From NCBI GenBank assembly GCA_965603075.1, contig CBFDBO010000040.1, positions 1 through 23,614 of the forward strand: a DNA stretch of 23,614 nucleotides. Reading direction: 5' to 3'. Shown here piece by piece: positions 8,186 to 15,469 of the stretch (position 1 is its first letter; the number at the start of each line of letters is the position of its first letter). Source of the stretch: JABJOR01 sp965603075 (GTDB lineage: Bacteria > Pseudomonadota > Alphaproteobacteria > Rhodospirillales > Casp-alpha2). A program made the translations under genes and the position numbers. The notes under the pieces were generated by a model that worked only from the letters and a program-made list of their open reading frames with translations, was not told where the DNA came from and made no database searches.

Positions 8186-9072
8186 CCAAATATTCTACAG
8201 TTTTAGGGACTGATGATGAACAGTCTCCAGCCTCACAAAAATCTAGTTTTTTCGCCGTATTGAAAAAAGATAAAAAGGCCATGTTTGGATTGATAACCTT
8301 ATCAATCTTCGTGTTCTTTGCTATTTTTGCTCCCTGGATTTCACCTCATGACCCCACGGCCATGGACTTTGATATGATGATCGCGCCTAATATGGAGTTC
8401 CCATTAGGCACGGATGATCTTGGTCGAGATTTACTGAGTCGTATTATTCACGGAACACAGATCTCATTGCTCGTCGGTGTATCCACCGTTGCGATCGCCC
8501 TTGTATTTGGTGTCGCTCTTGGGGTCGCTGCGGGTTATTTTGGTGGCTGGATCGATATGATCATCATGCGCTACATTGATTTACAGTGGGCATTCCCGAA
8601 CTTTATTATCGCGGTTTATCTTGTCGCAGTATTTGGTGCGGGGTTGCTTAATGTCATTGTCGCTATTTCACTGGCGTTTCTAGATGATTTTGCCCGTATC
8701 GCCAGAAGCATGGTGCTGACAATTAAAGAAGAACAATATATTTCGGCAGCCCGAGTTTCTGGTGCCTCTGATTATAGAATTATGTGGCGGCATATTTTAC
8801 CCAACGCTATTGCCCCGATTATTGTGCAGGCAACAGTCAGTGTATCCTACGCCATTCTTGGGGAAGCGAGCTTGTCATTTTTGGGGCTTGGGGTTGAATC
8901 AGCTACGCCCACTTGGGGGCTTATTCTTGCAGATGCAAGAAGCTTCATTTCACGCGCTTGGTGGATCGGCATTTTCCCAGGTGTCGCTATTATGCTGACA
9001 GTATTAAGCATCAATTTCCTTGGCGATGGTTTGAGAGATCATTTTGATGTTCGGGAAGTGAAAGATATTTAG
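8182..9072 (+). CDS. ABC transporter permease (DppC/OppC-like)
   Basis: A 296-residue inner-membrane partner of the upstream permease. It has the DppC-type cytoplasmic N-terminus (LKKDKKAMFGLITLSIFVFFAIFAPWISPHDP), then the conserved GTDDLGRDLLSRIIHGTQISLLVG that precedes the transport domain, and the EAA loop EEQYISAARVSGASDYRIMWRHILPNAIAPIIV. C-terminal segments match the family (GEASLSFLGLGVESATPTWG, LGDGLRDHFD). The start ATG is inside the ATGA overlap with the upstream stop. With the two ATPases, the binding protein and the other permease, the importer is complete. Confidence 0.95.
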   Translation: MTKYSTVLGTDDEQSPASQKSSFFAVLKKDKKAMFGLITLSIFVFFAIFAPWISPHDPTAMDFDMMIAPNMEFPLGTDDLGRDLLSRIIHGTQISLLVGVSTVAIALVFGVALGVAAGYFGGWIDMIIMRYIDLQWAFPNFIIAVYLVAVFGAGLLNVIVAISLAFLDDFARIARSMVLTIKEEQYISAARVSGASDYRIMWRHILPNAIAPIIVQATVSVSYAILGEASLSFLGLGVESATPTWGLILADARSFISRAWWIGIFPGVAIMLTVLSINFLGDGLRDHFDVREVKDI

Positions 9073-9074
9073 AT

Positions 9075-10586
9075 ATGGCGGATACATCAGGGACAATTAA
9101 CCTTCAGTCTGAAACTATTCGAACATTGAATAGACGGCTGCTGGACGGAGAAATTACCGCACGGTCTCTGACCCAGCATTGTCTGGAACAAATTACCGCC
9201 CTTAATCCCCACGTTAATGCCGTTCTGGAAACCAACCCGGATGCATTGAATATCGCCGATAGGCTGGATCAAGAACTCAAAGCATCTGGCCCACGAAGCT
9301 TATTACATGGCATGCCTGTATTGGTTAAGGATAATCTAGATACGGCTGATAAAATGATGACCACGGCCGGATCGAACGCGCTGCTAGGCTCCTACGCTAC
9401 AAAGGATTCTTTCGTGGTTAAAAAGTTGCGAGACGCGGGTGCGATTATTCTTGGTAAGACGAACTTAAGTGAGTGGGCAAACTTTCGCTCTCCACGTTCC
9501 TCTAGTGGATGGAGTAGCAGAGGCGGGCAAACACGCAACGCATACGCGCTTGATCGTTCTCCGGGTGGGTCAAGCTCCGGTTCTGCTGTCGCCGTTGCAA
9601 CTGGTTTATGTGTTGCTGCTATTGGCACAGAAACGGACGGAAGTATTGTCAGCCCCTCTGCTATGAATTCAATTGTCGGTATTAAACCAACGGTGGGTTC
9701 CGTCAGTCGATCCGGCATTATTCCAATTTCGCATACTCAGGATACAGCCGGTCCAATGGCCCGTTGTGTAGAGGATGCTGCCGTTCTTCTTGGTATTATT
9801 GCAGGCGAAGATGCTGATGATGCAAAGACGGCTTCATTTTTTAATTCTTATAAAATGAATACATCTGAAAAGCTCAACTCAGGAGGCCTAAAAGGTATTC
9901 GGATCGGTCTCCCACGCAATTATTGTGGCTATAATGAACACGTTGATGAGCTCGTTGAACTCGCCATAGAATCCATTATAAGTTCTGGTGGTGTGGTCGT
10001 TGATAATCTTGAGCTATCGCCTATGAGCGATATCAGGTCCGATGAAACGATTGTTATGTCAACTGAGTTCAAGTTCGGTCTCAATAAATATTTGAGCAAT
10101 TCAACACAGAAATCTATTCGCTCTCTTGCTGATCTCATCGCATTCAATGAAAAGAATGCTCAAGATGTCATGCCTTACTTCAGACAGGAAATTCTTGAAA
10201 TGTCAGAAGAGCAGGGTAATTTGGATGATCCAATTTATCTGAACGCCCTTAAAGAGTGCCGTCGACTTTCACAAGAAGACGGTATCGACAAATTATTAAC
10301 CGAACACCAACTGGATGCGATTATCACACCGACAACCTGTCCGCCTTGGCTTATCGATTGGGTGAATGGAGATAACAGATCAGGCGGTAGTGCTTGTCCT
10401 GCTGCTGTGGCAGGGTATCCTAGTATTACGGTACCAGCGGGTTATGTCTTCGGATTGCCTGTCGGGTTGTCTTTCTTTTCATCTGCAGGAGAGGAGGCTA
10501 AACTTATAAACATGGCCTACGCATTTGAGCAGGAAAGCAAAATTCGCAAAATCCCAAATATGAATCTCCATGTTTCATTTTCATAA
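9075..10586 (+). CDS. amidase-signature family hydrolase
   Basis: A 503-residue enzyme of the amidase signature (AS) family, which cleaves carboxamide bonds with a Ser-cisSer-Lys triad. The triad is visible: Lys85 in MPVLVKDNLDT, cis-Ser166 in the GGSSSGSA loop and nucleophile Ser190 in GTETDGSIV. The 24-residue spacing between the two Ser residues is the same as in fatty acid amide hydrolase. No signal peptide is seen, so it acts in the cytoplasm. The start lies 2 nt after the upstream permease stop, so it is the last gene of the transport operon and probably acts on the imported compound. A GatA role in tRNA amidation is unlikely because no gatB or gatC is near. The exact substrate is unknown. 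Confidence 0.93.
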   Translation: MADTSGTINLQSETIRTLNRRLLDGEITARSLTQHCLEQITALNPHVNAVLETNPDALNIADRLDQELKASGPRSLLHGMPVLVKDNLDTADKMMTTAGSNALLGSYATKDSFVVKKLRDAGAIILGKTNLSEWANFRSPRSSSGWSSRGGQTRNAYALDRSPGGSSSGSAVAVATGLCVAAIGTETDGSIVSPSAMNSIVGIKPTVGSVSRSGIIPISHTQDTAGPMARCVEDAAVLLGIIAGEDADDAKTASFFNSYKMNTSEKLNSGGLKGIRIGLPRNYCGYNEHVDELVELAIESIISSGGVVVDNLELSPMSDIRSDETIVMSTEFKFGLNKYLSNSTQKSIRSLADLIAFNEKNAQDVMPYFRQEILEMSEEQGNLDDPIYLNALKECRRLSQEDGIDKLLTEHQLDAIITPTTCPPWLIDWVNGDNRSGGSACPAAVAGYPSITVPAGYVFGLPVGLSFFSSAGEEAKLINMAYAFEQESKIRKIPNMNLHVSFS

Positions 10587-10612
10587 ACTTACTGACGTCT
10601 GGTAGGTTTATG
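10582..10612 (+). terminator. hairpin between amidase and molybdenum hydroxylase genes
   Basis: CATAAACTTAC (10582-10592) pairs with GTAGGTTTATG (10602-10612), with a single T-G wobble, around a 9-nt loop. The stem includes the amidase stop codon. There is no T-run, so it may be an attenuator or mRNA-end stabiliser rather than a true terminator. It coincides with the change to GC-richer DNA. Confidence 0.4.
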
Positions 10613-10672
10613 AATTGAACGGGGCATGCTAGAAAATTACATTCGTTGATATGACAAAGATGGACCTAATAC

Positions 10673-11530
10673 ATGCGTTATGAAGCCCCCGAAACAATAG
10701 AGGCCGCCTCTGCCCTGCTGACAGGCGAAAAAGGATTGGCCCGTGTGCTGGCTGGCGGCACAGATCTTCTCGTGCAACTGCGCTCCGAGGTGATCGAACC
10801 AGATCTTATAGTGGATGTGAAAAAAATTAATTCCATGACCTTAATCACAGAGGAAAATGGGGGTTACCGAATTGGTGCGGCTGTTTGTTGCGCTGAAATG
10901 GCAGAACACGAGGGGCTTTATGCTCTGTGGCCCGGTGTGGTGGAAGCCGCCGAACTCATCGGATCAACCCAGGTTCAGGGGCGAGCCACGATAGCGGGTA
11001 ATCTTTGTAATTGCGGCCCGGCCGCTGACAGCGTTCCGGCGATGGTTGCGGCAAATGCCATTGCCACCGTTGTGGGCCCGCAGGGTCGTCGTGATGTACC
11101 TGTATTAGACATTCCCAAGTCCCCAGGAAAGTCCACTTTATTGCGTGGTGAGATTGTTGAATCAATTTATCTCCCCGCTCGCCCCACCCGTTCCGGTGAT
11201 GCTTACTTGCGGTTTATTCCCCGCACGGAAATGGATATAGCCGTTGTCGGGGTGGGCGTCAGTCTTAGCCTTGACGAGGGAGGTGTCTGCACCCATGCCC
11301 GGGTTGGCCTGGGCGCGGTGGCGGCCACGGTTCTTCTGGTGGAAGATGCCGCTAACGCCCTGATCGGCACCCGGGTTGATGATGAGGCCCTTAAAAAAAT
11401 GGCGGTGGCTACATCGGCGGCCTGCAAACCGATTAATGATAAACGCGGCACGATTGAATTTCGCATTAAAATCGCCGAAGTCCTAGCGGTGCGTGTTGCA
11501 AAAATTGCCCTCGCACGGGCGGAGGAATGA
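10673..11530 (+). CDS. molybdenum hydroxylase FAD-binding subunit (CoxM/CutM-like)
   Basis: A 285-residue medium subunit of a xanthine dehydrogenase/CO dehydrogenase-type complex. It takes electrons from the 2Fe-2S subunit onto FAD. The two family FAD motifs are present: AGGTD (27-31, in VLAGGTDLLVQLR) and TIAGNL (106-111, in ATIAGNLCNCGPAADS). The C-terminal CODH flavoprotein domain follows. Length is usual for the family. The start ATG at 10673 has only a weak site upstream. The gene begins 86 nt after the amidase and the next gene starts 2 nt after its stop, so the three subunits are clearly one transcription unit. G+C is visibly higher than in the transporter genes. Confidence 0.93.
   Translation: MRYEAPETIEAASALLTGEKGLARVLAGGTDLLVQLRSEVIEPDLIVDVKKINSMTLITEENGGYRIGAAVCCAEMAEHEGLYALWPGVVEAAELIGSTQVQGRATIAGNLCNCGPAADSVPAMVAANAIATVVGPQGRRDVPVLDIPKSPGKSTLLRGEIVESIYLPARPTRSGDAYLRFIPRTEMDIAVVGVGVSLSLDEGGVCTHARVGLGAVAATVLLVEDAANALIGTRVDDEALKKMAVATSAACKPINDKRGTIEFRIKIAEVLAVRVAKIALARAEE
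11521..11525 (+). promoter_or_regulatory. ribosome binding site deciding the 2Fe-2S subunit start
   Basis: GGAGG lies 7 nt before ATG 11533 but only 1 nt before ATG 11527, which is too close to be used. The true start is therefore probably 11533, giving a protein that begins MSGIHVS. Confidence 0.65.
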
Positions 11531-11532
11531 CC

Positions 11533-12015
11533 ATGTCTGGAATTCATGTATCAACCAAGATCAATGGCGACGCTGTTGAATTTATCTGTGAAGCTGAAGA
11601 AACGCTTCTGGACGTGCTGCGCGATCGATTGGACTTGACCGGTTCCAAGGAAGGCTGTGGCACCGGTGATTGCGGTGCATGCAGTGTCACGGTTGACGGC
11701 CGTCTGGTCTGTTCATGCCTAATGCTGGGCGCAGAAGCTGAAGGCCATGAAATTGAAACCATTGAGGGTGTCGCCAAAGGCTCTGAACTCCACCCGGTCC
11801 AGCAAAAAATCCTGGAACATGCAGCCCTGCAATGCGGGATCTGTACCCCCGGTATTGTCATCGCGGCCAAGGCGCTATTGGAAAAAAATCCTGATCCAAC
11901 CGAAACAGAAGTTCGTTTCTGGCTAGCGGGTAATCTTTGCCGTTGCACGGGATATGATAAAATCATTCGGGCGGTGATGGATGCCGCTTCTGAAATGAGA
12001 AGGATCCGAGCATGA
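11533..12015 (+). CDS. molybdenum hydroxylase 2Fe-2S subunit (CoxS/CutS-like)
   Basis: A 160-residue small subunit carrying two [2Fe-2S] clusters that pass electrons from the molybdenum site to FAD. The N-terminal plant-ferredoxin-type cluster uses Cys42, Cys47, Cys50 and Cys62 (EGCGTGDCGAC...C). The helical C-terminal domain has Cys101, Cys104, Cys136 and Cys138 (CGICTPG ... CRCTGY), with exactly the Cx2C-x31-CxC spacing of the family. All eight ligands are intact. Its stop overlaps the start of the molybdenum subunit gene (ATGA). Confidence 0.96.
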   Translation: MSGIHVSTKINGDAVEFICEAEETLLDVLRDRLDLTGSKEGCGTGDCGACSVTVDGRLVCSCLMLGAEAEGHEIETIEGVAKGSELHPVQQKILEHAALQCGICTPGIVIAAKALLEKNPDPTETEVRFWLAGNLCRCTGYDKIIRAVMDAASEMRRIRA

Positions 12016-14288
12016 CTAATTCATTTCAATTCGATACCGATAAAGCCGCCAACTTCAATGTTGTCGGCACCCGTCCGCTTCGCCCTGATGGCTTAGATAA
12101 GGTTACCGGCCGGGCGCAATATGGTGCGGATATGAAAATGCCGGGTCAGTTGGTGGGTCGTATTTTACGCAGCCCCCACGCCCATGCAATAATCAAAAGC
12201 ATCGATACGTCTGGTGCCGAAAATTTGCCCGGTGTAAAAGCCGTTATCACCCGCGATGATTTTGCCGAGAACCCAGACAATAAAGACGTGCTTCGCAATG
12301 TCATGGCGCGGGAAAAGGCATTTTATGACGGCCACGCCGTGGCGGCCGTTGCCGCATCCACGGCAGCTATTGCCCGCAAGGCCCTTAAATTGATTAAGGT
12401 GGTTTATGACGTGCTTCCCCATGTGACCGACGTTGACGCCGCCATGCAACCAGACGCCCCGATCTTGTATGATGACATGATTACCTACGGTGTTGATCCG
12501 GTACCCACCAAGACATCCAATATTGTTTCAAGGTGTGAATTTGGCCATGGCAATGTGGATGCAGGCTTTGAGGCGGCAGATGTCATCATTGAACGTGAAT
12601 TAAAAACCGCCGCCACCCATCAGGGATATATAGAACCCCATGCCTGCATAGCCAGTGTCAGCGCCGATGGGATGAGCGAATTATGGTGTTGTACGCAAGG
12701 CCATTTCGATGATCGCCAGATCTGCGCCTCTCTTCTGGGTATTGATGTATCGCGTCTGCGGGTAACCGCTTCTGAAATTGGGGGCGGCTTTGGTGGCAAG
12801 ACAACGGTTTTTATTGAACCTGTAGCTCTCGCACTATCACGCAAGGCTGGTCGAGCCGTTAAGATTGTCATGACCCGTGAAGAAGTCTTTAAGGCGTCCG
12901 GACCAACGGCCAGTACTAGCATGGTGGTTAAAATAGGCGCCACAAACGACGGCCGCATTACCGCTGGCGAAGCTGAGTTCCGCTATCAAGGAGGGGCCTA
13001 TTCCGGCGCACCAGCCGAGGTGGGAGCCCAGGCAGCCTTTGCCTGTTATGATCTGGAGAATGTAAAATCTGTTGGATATGAAGTAGTAACCAATCGCCCC
13101 AAGGCGGCCGCCTACCGTGCGCCTGGTGCTCCCATGTCGGTTTATGGTGTGGAATGCGTGGTTGACGAACTGGCGATTAAACTCGGCATGGATCCTATTG
13201 AATTCCGCCTTAAAAATGCTGTTCGCGATGGCAGCAAAAGCTCCTATGGACCGACTTTTAATTCCATTGGGTTGGTCGATACCTTGGAAGCCGCCAAAGC
13301 ACATTCCCATTATAATGCACCGCTTGAACCCAATCAGGGGCGCGGCATTGCCTGCGGGTTCTGGTTTAATTATGGCGGAGAGACCTGTTCCAGCCTGAAT
13401 ATAAGTACCGATGGGACCGTAGCTCTTTCCGTTGGCACCCCTGACATCGGTGGATCGCGCGCCTCCATGAGTATGATGGCAGCGGAAGAACTGGGTATTC
13501 CCTATGACCGGGTTCGCACCTCTGTATCAGATACAGGGGCGTTGGGATTCAATGAAGGTACATATGGCAGCCGCGTCACATTTGCCAGCGGCATAGCCGT
13601 TATAAAAGCAGCACGAGACGCTATTACCATAATGTGCAACCGGGCCGCAATGATCTGGGATATTCCCGCCGATGCTGTAACCTGGGAAAACGGGTGCGCC
13701 AAACCATCTGGTGCAAATGCCGGAGAGTTCGACCCCCTGTCGTTGGCTGAAATCGCTGCAGACGCCAGTAAAACTGGTGGCCCCATAGCCGGCCATCACG
13801 AATATAACGCCGATAGCGCGGGTGTCAGCTTCGGAACCCATATTGTAGATACGCAAGTAGATCCGGAAACGGGCCGGGTGGACGTCCTGCGCTATACCGT
13901 TGTGCAGGATGCAGGCAAAGCCATCCATCCAGCTTATGTGGAAGGCCAGTTCCAGGGTGGCGCTGCTCAGGGTATCGGTTGGGCGCTTAATGAGGAATAT
14001 ATTTATGGCGAAGACGGAAACCTGCAAAACGCAGGCTTCCTTGATTACCGAATACCTGTCGCATCAGACCTACCGATGATCGATACAGTGATCGTGGAAG
14101 TGCCTAACCCGGGCCATCCTTACGGCGTGCGTGGTGTTGGTGAAACCGGTATTGTCCCACCGCTGGCAGCCGTTGCCAATAGTGTCTCTGCAGCAGCCGG
14201 GGTGCGCCTATCAGCGCTCCCCATGTCCCCGCCGCAAGTCCTCAAGGCCATAGATGGTTCTAGGGATGGCGCTCGGAATGATAGCTAG
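12012..14288 (+). CDS. molybdenum hydroxylase Mo-binding catalytic subunit (xanthine dehydrogenase family)
   Basis: A 758-residue large subunit that should hold molybdopterin cytosine dinucleotide and hydroxylate a substrate with water-derived oxygen. The N-terminal ald_Xan_dh_C domain is seen in RPDGLDKVTGRAQYGADM and the following RSPHAHAIIKSIDTS. The cofactor-binding domain has GGGFGGK (257-263) and AYRAPGAP (367-374). The conserved catalytic Glu is Glu711 in GVRGVGETGIVPP. The active-site loop is AYRAPGAP, not the AYRCSFR of true aerobic CO dehydrogenase, so it is not a form I CoxL. The substrate is more likely an aromatic or N-heterocyclic compound or an aldehyde. Context with an amidase and importer suggests a catabolic dehydrogenase. 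Confidence 0.94.
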   Translation: MTNSFQFDTDKAANFNVVGTRPLRPDGLDKVTGRAQYGADMKMPGQLVGRILRSPHAHAIIKSIDTSGAENLPGVKAVITRDDFAENPDNKDVLRNVMAREKAFYDGHAVAAVAASTAAIARKALKLIKVVYDVLPHVTDVDAAMQPDAPILYDDMITYGVDPVPTKTSNIVSRCEFGHGNVDAGFEAADVIIERELKTAATHQGYIEPHACIASVSADGMSELWCCTQGHFDDRQICASLLGIDVSRLRVTASEIGGGFGGKTTVFIEPVALALSRKAGRAVKIVMTREEVFKASGPTASTSMVVKIGATNDGRITAGEAEFRYQGGAYSGAPAEVGAQAAFACYDLENVKSVGYEVVTNRPKAAAYRAPGAPMSVYGVECVVDELAIKLGMDPIEFRLKNAVRDGSKSSYGPTFNSIGLVDTLEAAKAHSHYNAPLEPNQGRGIACGFWFNYGGETCSSLNISTDGTVALSVGTPDIGGSRASMSMMAAEELGIPYDRVRTSVSDTGALGFNEGTYGSRVTFASGIAVIKAARDAITIMCNRAAMIWDIPADAVTWENGCAKPSGANAGEFDPLSLAEIAADASKTGGPIAGHHEYNADSAGVSFGTHIVDTQVDPETGRVDVLRYTVVQDAGKAIHPAYVEGQFQGGAAQGIGWALNEEYIYGEDGNLQNAGFLDYRIPVASDLPMIDTVIVEVPNPGHPYGVRGVGETGIVPPLAAVANSVSAAAGVRLSALPMSPPQVLKAIDGSRDGARNDS

Positions 14289-14316
14289 GGCAGTTTCGGA
14301 ATAAAGAAGGCAATAA

Positions 14317-14562
14317 ATGGTTCAGGTTCGTCTGTCAGGAAATGTACAAAAAGCTGCAGGCGGTGTATCCGAGCTTGAAATCGAAGCAAAGAATATCCGC
14401 CAGTTGCTAACCGGTCTGGGAAAACAATACCCCGAATTAAAACCCCATCTGGATAAGGGTGTCGCAGTTTCCATCAATGGCACCGTTTATCAAGATAGCT
14501 GGTTTCAACCGATCCCGCCTGACAGTGAAGTCTATATCATTCCACGCCTTGCTGGTGGTTAG
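14317..14562 (+). CDS. MoaD/ThiS-like sulfur carrier protein
   Basis: An 81-residue beta-grasp protein ending in the di-glycine tail (IIPRLAGG) needed for activation as a thiocarboxylate, with the family segment KGVAVSINGTVYQDSWFQPIPPDSEVYII before it. AGAAGG lies 7 nt before the ATG, and the gene follows the molybdenum subunit by 28 nt, so it is probably cotranscribed. MoaD-type proteins give sulfur to molybdopterin synthase. A copy inside a hydroxylase operon may serve cofactor supply for this enzyme. No moaE or moeB is nearby, so it must borrow partners encoded elsewhere. A ThiS-like or other sulfur-transfer role is possible. Confidence 0.85.
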   Translation: MVQVRLSGNVQKAAGGVSELEIEAKNIRQLLTGLGKQYPELKPHLDKGVAVSINGTVYQDSWFQPIPPDSEVYIIPRLAGG

Positions 14563-14681
14563 TTATTTCAATGACATATTTCGACCATAACCGTACTTCA
14601 TCCACTGATAGAATCTAGGAAAGTGGTCGTATTAATTATGGAATACTGGTAAACTTTACTGCTACACTCCATGTGTACCAG

Positions 14682-14876
14682 ATGGCTCTAACCTCGCCTG
14701 AAACCATTGTTGAAATGGCCAAGAATCCAGTTTGGATTCGTGACATCCTATATCTGCATGAACCTTCAACTTGTCGCCCAGAAGAAGAGAGAGTTAGCCG
14801 TGAGGCAATCATTTCTCACATCATCGCCAAGCCAGCCTATGCTTCAACAGAAGGCTATGATTTGAACTCTGCTTAA
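14682..14876 (+). CDS. hypothetical protein, unrecognised; possible remnant
   Basis: A 64-codon frame from ATG 14682 (or GTG 14673) to a TAA at 14876. The frame is open upstream to a stop at 14616. The product (MALTSPETIVEMAKNPVWIRD..., ending EGYDLNSA) is hydrophilic with mixed composition and looks protein-like, but I recognise no family and see no ribosome site. It lies at the edge of the remnant-rich stretch, so it may be a fragment of a larger lost gene. Confidence 0.2.
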   Translation: MALTSPETIVEMAKNPVWIRDILYLHEPSTCRPEEERVSREAIISHIIAKPAYASTEGYDLNSA

Positions 14877-14925
14877 CGGTGGACCAATCCTGTGGTAGAT
14901 CAAAAATTGAAAAGGAGCACGCATC

Positions 14926-15054
14926 ATGCCCCGTCGCCCAATGATTGCCGTGATTGGTGATGCTGGAGTCAAACCAAGATCCATAGCATACGAAAGAGTG
15001 CTTAAGTTAGGCAAGTTATGTGAAACTCGTTTTTGCTTACTCATGGCTGTTTGA
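14926..15054 (+). pseudogene. truncated LOG-family-like (Rossmann-fold) gene stub
   Basis: Forty-two codons begin at an ATG with an excellent AAAGGAG site 8 nt upstream. The first 30 or so residues (MPRRPMIAVIGDAGVKPRSI, then AYERVLKLGKLCE) look like the first beta-strand, glycine loop and first helix of LOG/TIGR00725-type nucleotide-binding proteins, which normally continue for about 150 more residues. Here the reading frame diverges into TRFCLLMAV and stops, and no continuation is seen in the AT-rich DNA after it. I read it as the 5' end of a gene cut off by a deletion or insertion. The family assignment is from memory of the motif and is not certain. Confidence 0.45.
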
Positions 15055-15264
15055 TTTTAAAAATATTCATATTTATTAAATTCTTTCGATAGGGCAGGGT
15101 GCTGTTTCGGCGTCTTAAAGTGTCGGAATTTATAACAAGAGTCCCAGAGGCAAAATGTGGCCTTCATTTTGAGTTATGATTCGTTTAAAATTTACACATA
15201 ATTATACACATATATATTTTATATCAGTATTTAATACTGTAATATCATATAGTTATGGATTATT

Positions 15265-15317
15265 GTGTCAGGCTCATAACCTGAAGACCGTAGGTTCAAA
15301 TCCTACCCCCGCAACCA
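15265..15317 (+). pseudogene. 3' half of an initiator tRNA-fMet (CAT) gene; likely att site remnant
   Basis: The anticodon arm is complete: TCAGG (15268-15272), loop CTCATAA with anticodon CAT, and CCTGA (15280-15284). The T-arm follows, with GTAGG, loop TTCAAAT and CCTAC (15290-15306), then the acceptor strand CCCCGCA, discriminator A and encoded CCA ending at 15317. The A at acceptor position 72 suits an initiator tRNA. The 5' acceptor strand and D-arm are absent and replaced by AT-rich DNA, so this is not a functional gene. Elements that integrate into tRNA 3' ends leave just such a 3' copy at the far junction, followed by the original terminator. Confidence 0.75.
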
Positions 15318-15396
15318 GTAGTTTAGGCCTGCCCCCTTCATAGGGGACAGGCCTAAATTATTTGTAGGTGGGGTTCGGAAGAGAAGACTACTGGTT
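15313..15396. repeat. 10-bp perfect inverted repeat around the tRNA terminator
   Basis: AACCAGTAGT (15313-15322) and ACTACTGGTT (15387-15396) are perfect inverted copies. The left arm contains the CCA end of the tRNA fragment. The 64 nt between them hold the terminator hairpin and a short G-rich stretch. This could reflect an inverted duplication of the tRNA downstream region. Confidence 0.5.
15322..15357 (+). terminator. strong hairpin terminator after the tRNA-fMet fragment
   Basis: TTTAGGCCTG (15322-15331) pairs with CAGGCCTAAA (15348-15357), and the inner CCCCT pairs with AGGGG around a small loop. It is followed by TTATTTG. It lies 5 nt after the tRNA CCA, as expected for the native tRNA terminator. 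Confidence 0.7.
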
Positions 15397-15467
15397 CGTG
15401 AGGGAGCGTAAAGCGCGAACGATAGACGGGCAAAGCCCGGTCCGAAGGATAAAGGCCAAAGGCCTTT
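15394..15467 (+). repeat. cluster of three small hairpins
   Basis: Three compact palindromes follow one another. GTTCG...CGAAC (15394-15398 and 15416-15420) encloses a GCG/CGC pair. CGGGC-AAA-GCCCG spans 15427-15439. AAAGGCC-AAA-GGCCTTT spans 15451-15467. The last two share an AAA loop and the first has a TAAAG loop. The cluster ends just before the second tRNA-end repeat. It could be a palindromic mobile repeat or a structured RNA, and no coding role is evident. Confidence 0.5.
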
Positions 15468-15469
15468 AC

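Noticed and set aside
9075..10586. GatA subunit of aspartyl/glutamyl-tRNA amidotransferase
   Set aside because: It belongs to the same superfamily, but gatB and gatC are absent and the gene is the tail of a transport operon, so a stand-alone amidase is more likely.
13527..14027. Long antisense frame (166 codons) inside the Mo-binding subunit gene
   Set aside because: It is the shadow of a strongly conserved coding frame on the other strand, with no ribosome site and no recognisable domain. The same holds for the antisense frames at 12837-13310, 11544-11966 and 11203-11547.
12012..14288. Naming the Mo subunit as aerobic carbon monoxide dehydrogenase CoxL
   Set aside because: The diagnostic AYRCSFR active-site loop is absent and AYRAPGAP is present instead, so CO is not a supported substrate.
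14582..14629. Terminator after the MoaD-like gene (CGACCA/TGGTCG)
   Set aside because: The 6-bp arms are 36 nt apart, a competing CCACT/AGTGG pairing overlaps them, and no T-run follows, so I do not call it.
15265..15317. A functional tRNA-Met gene
   Set aside because: The anticodon and T arms are intact but the D-arm and 5' acceptor strand are missing and replaced by unrelated AT-rich DNA.
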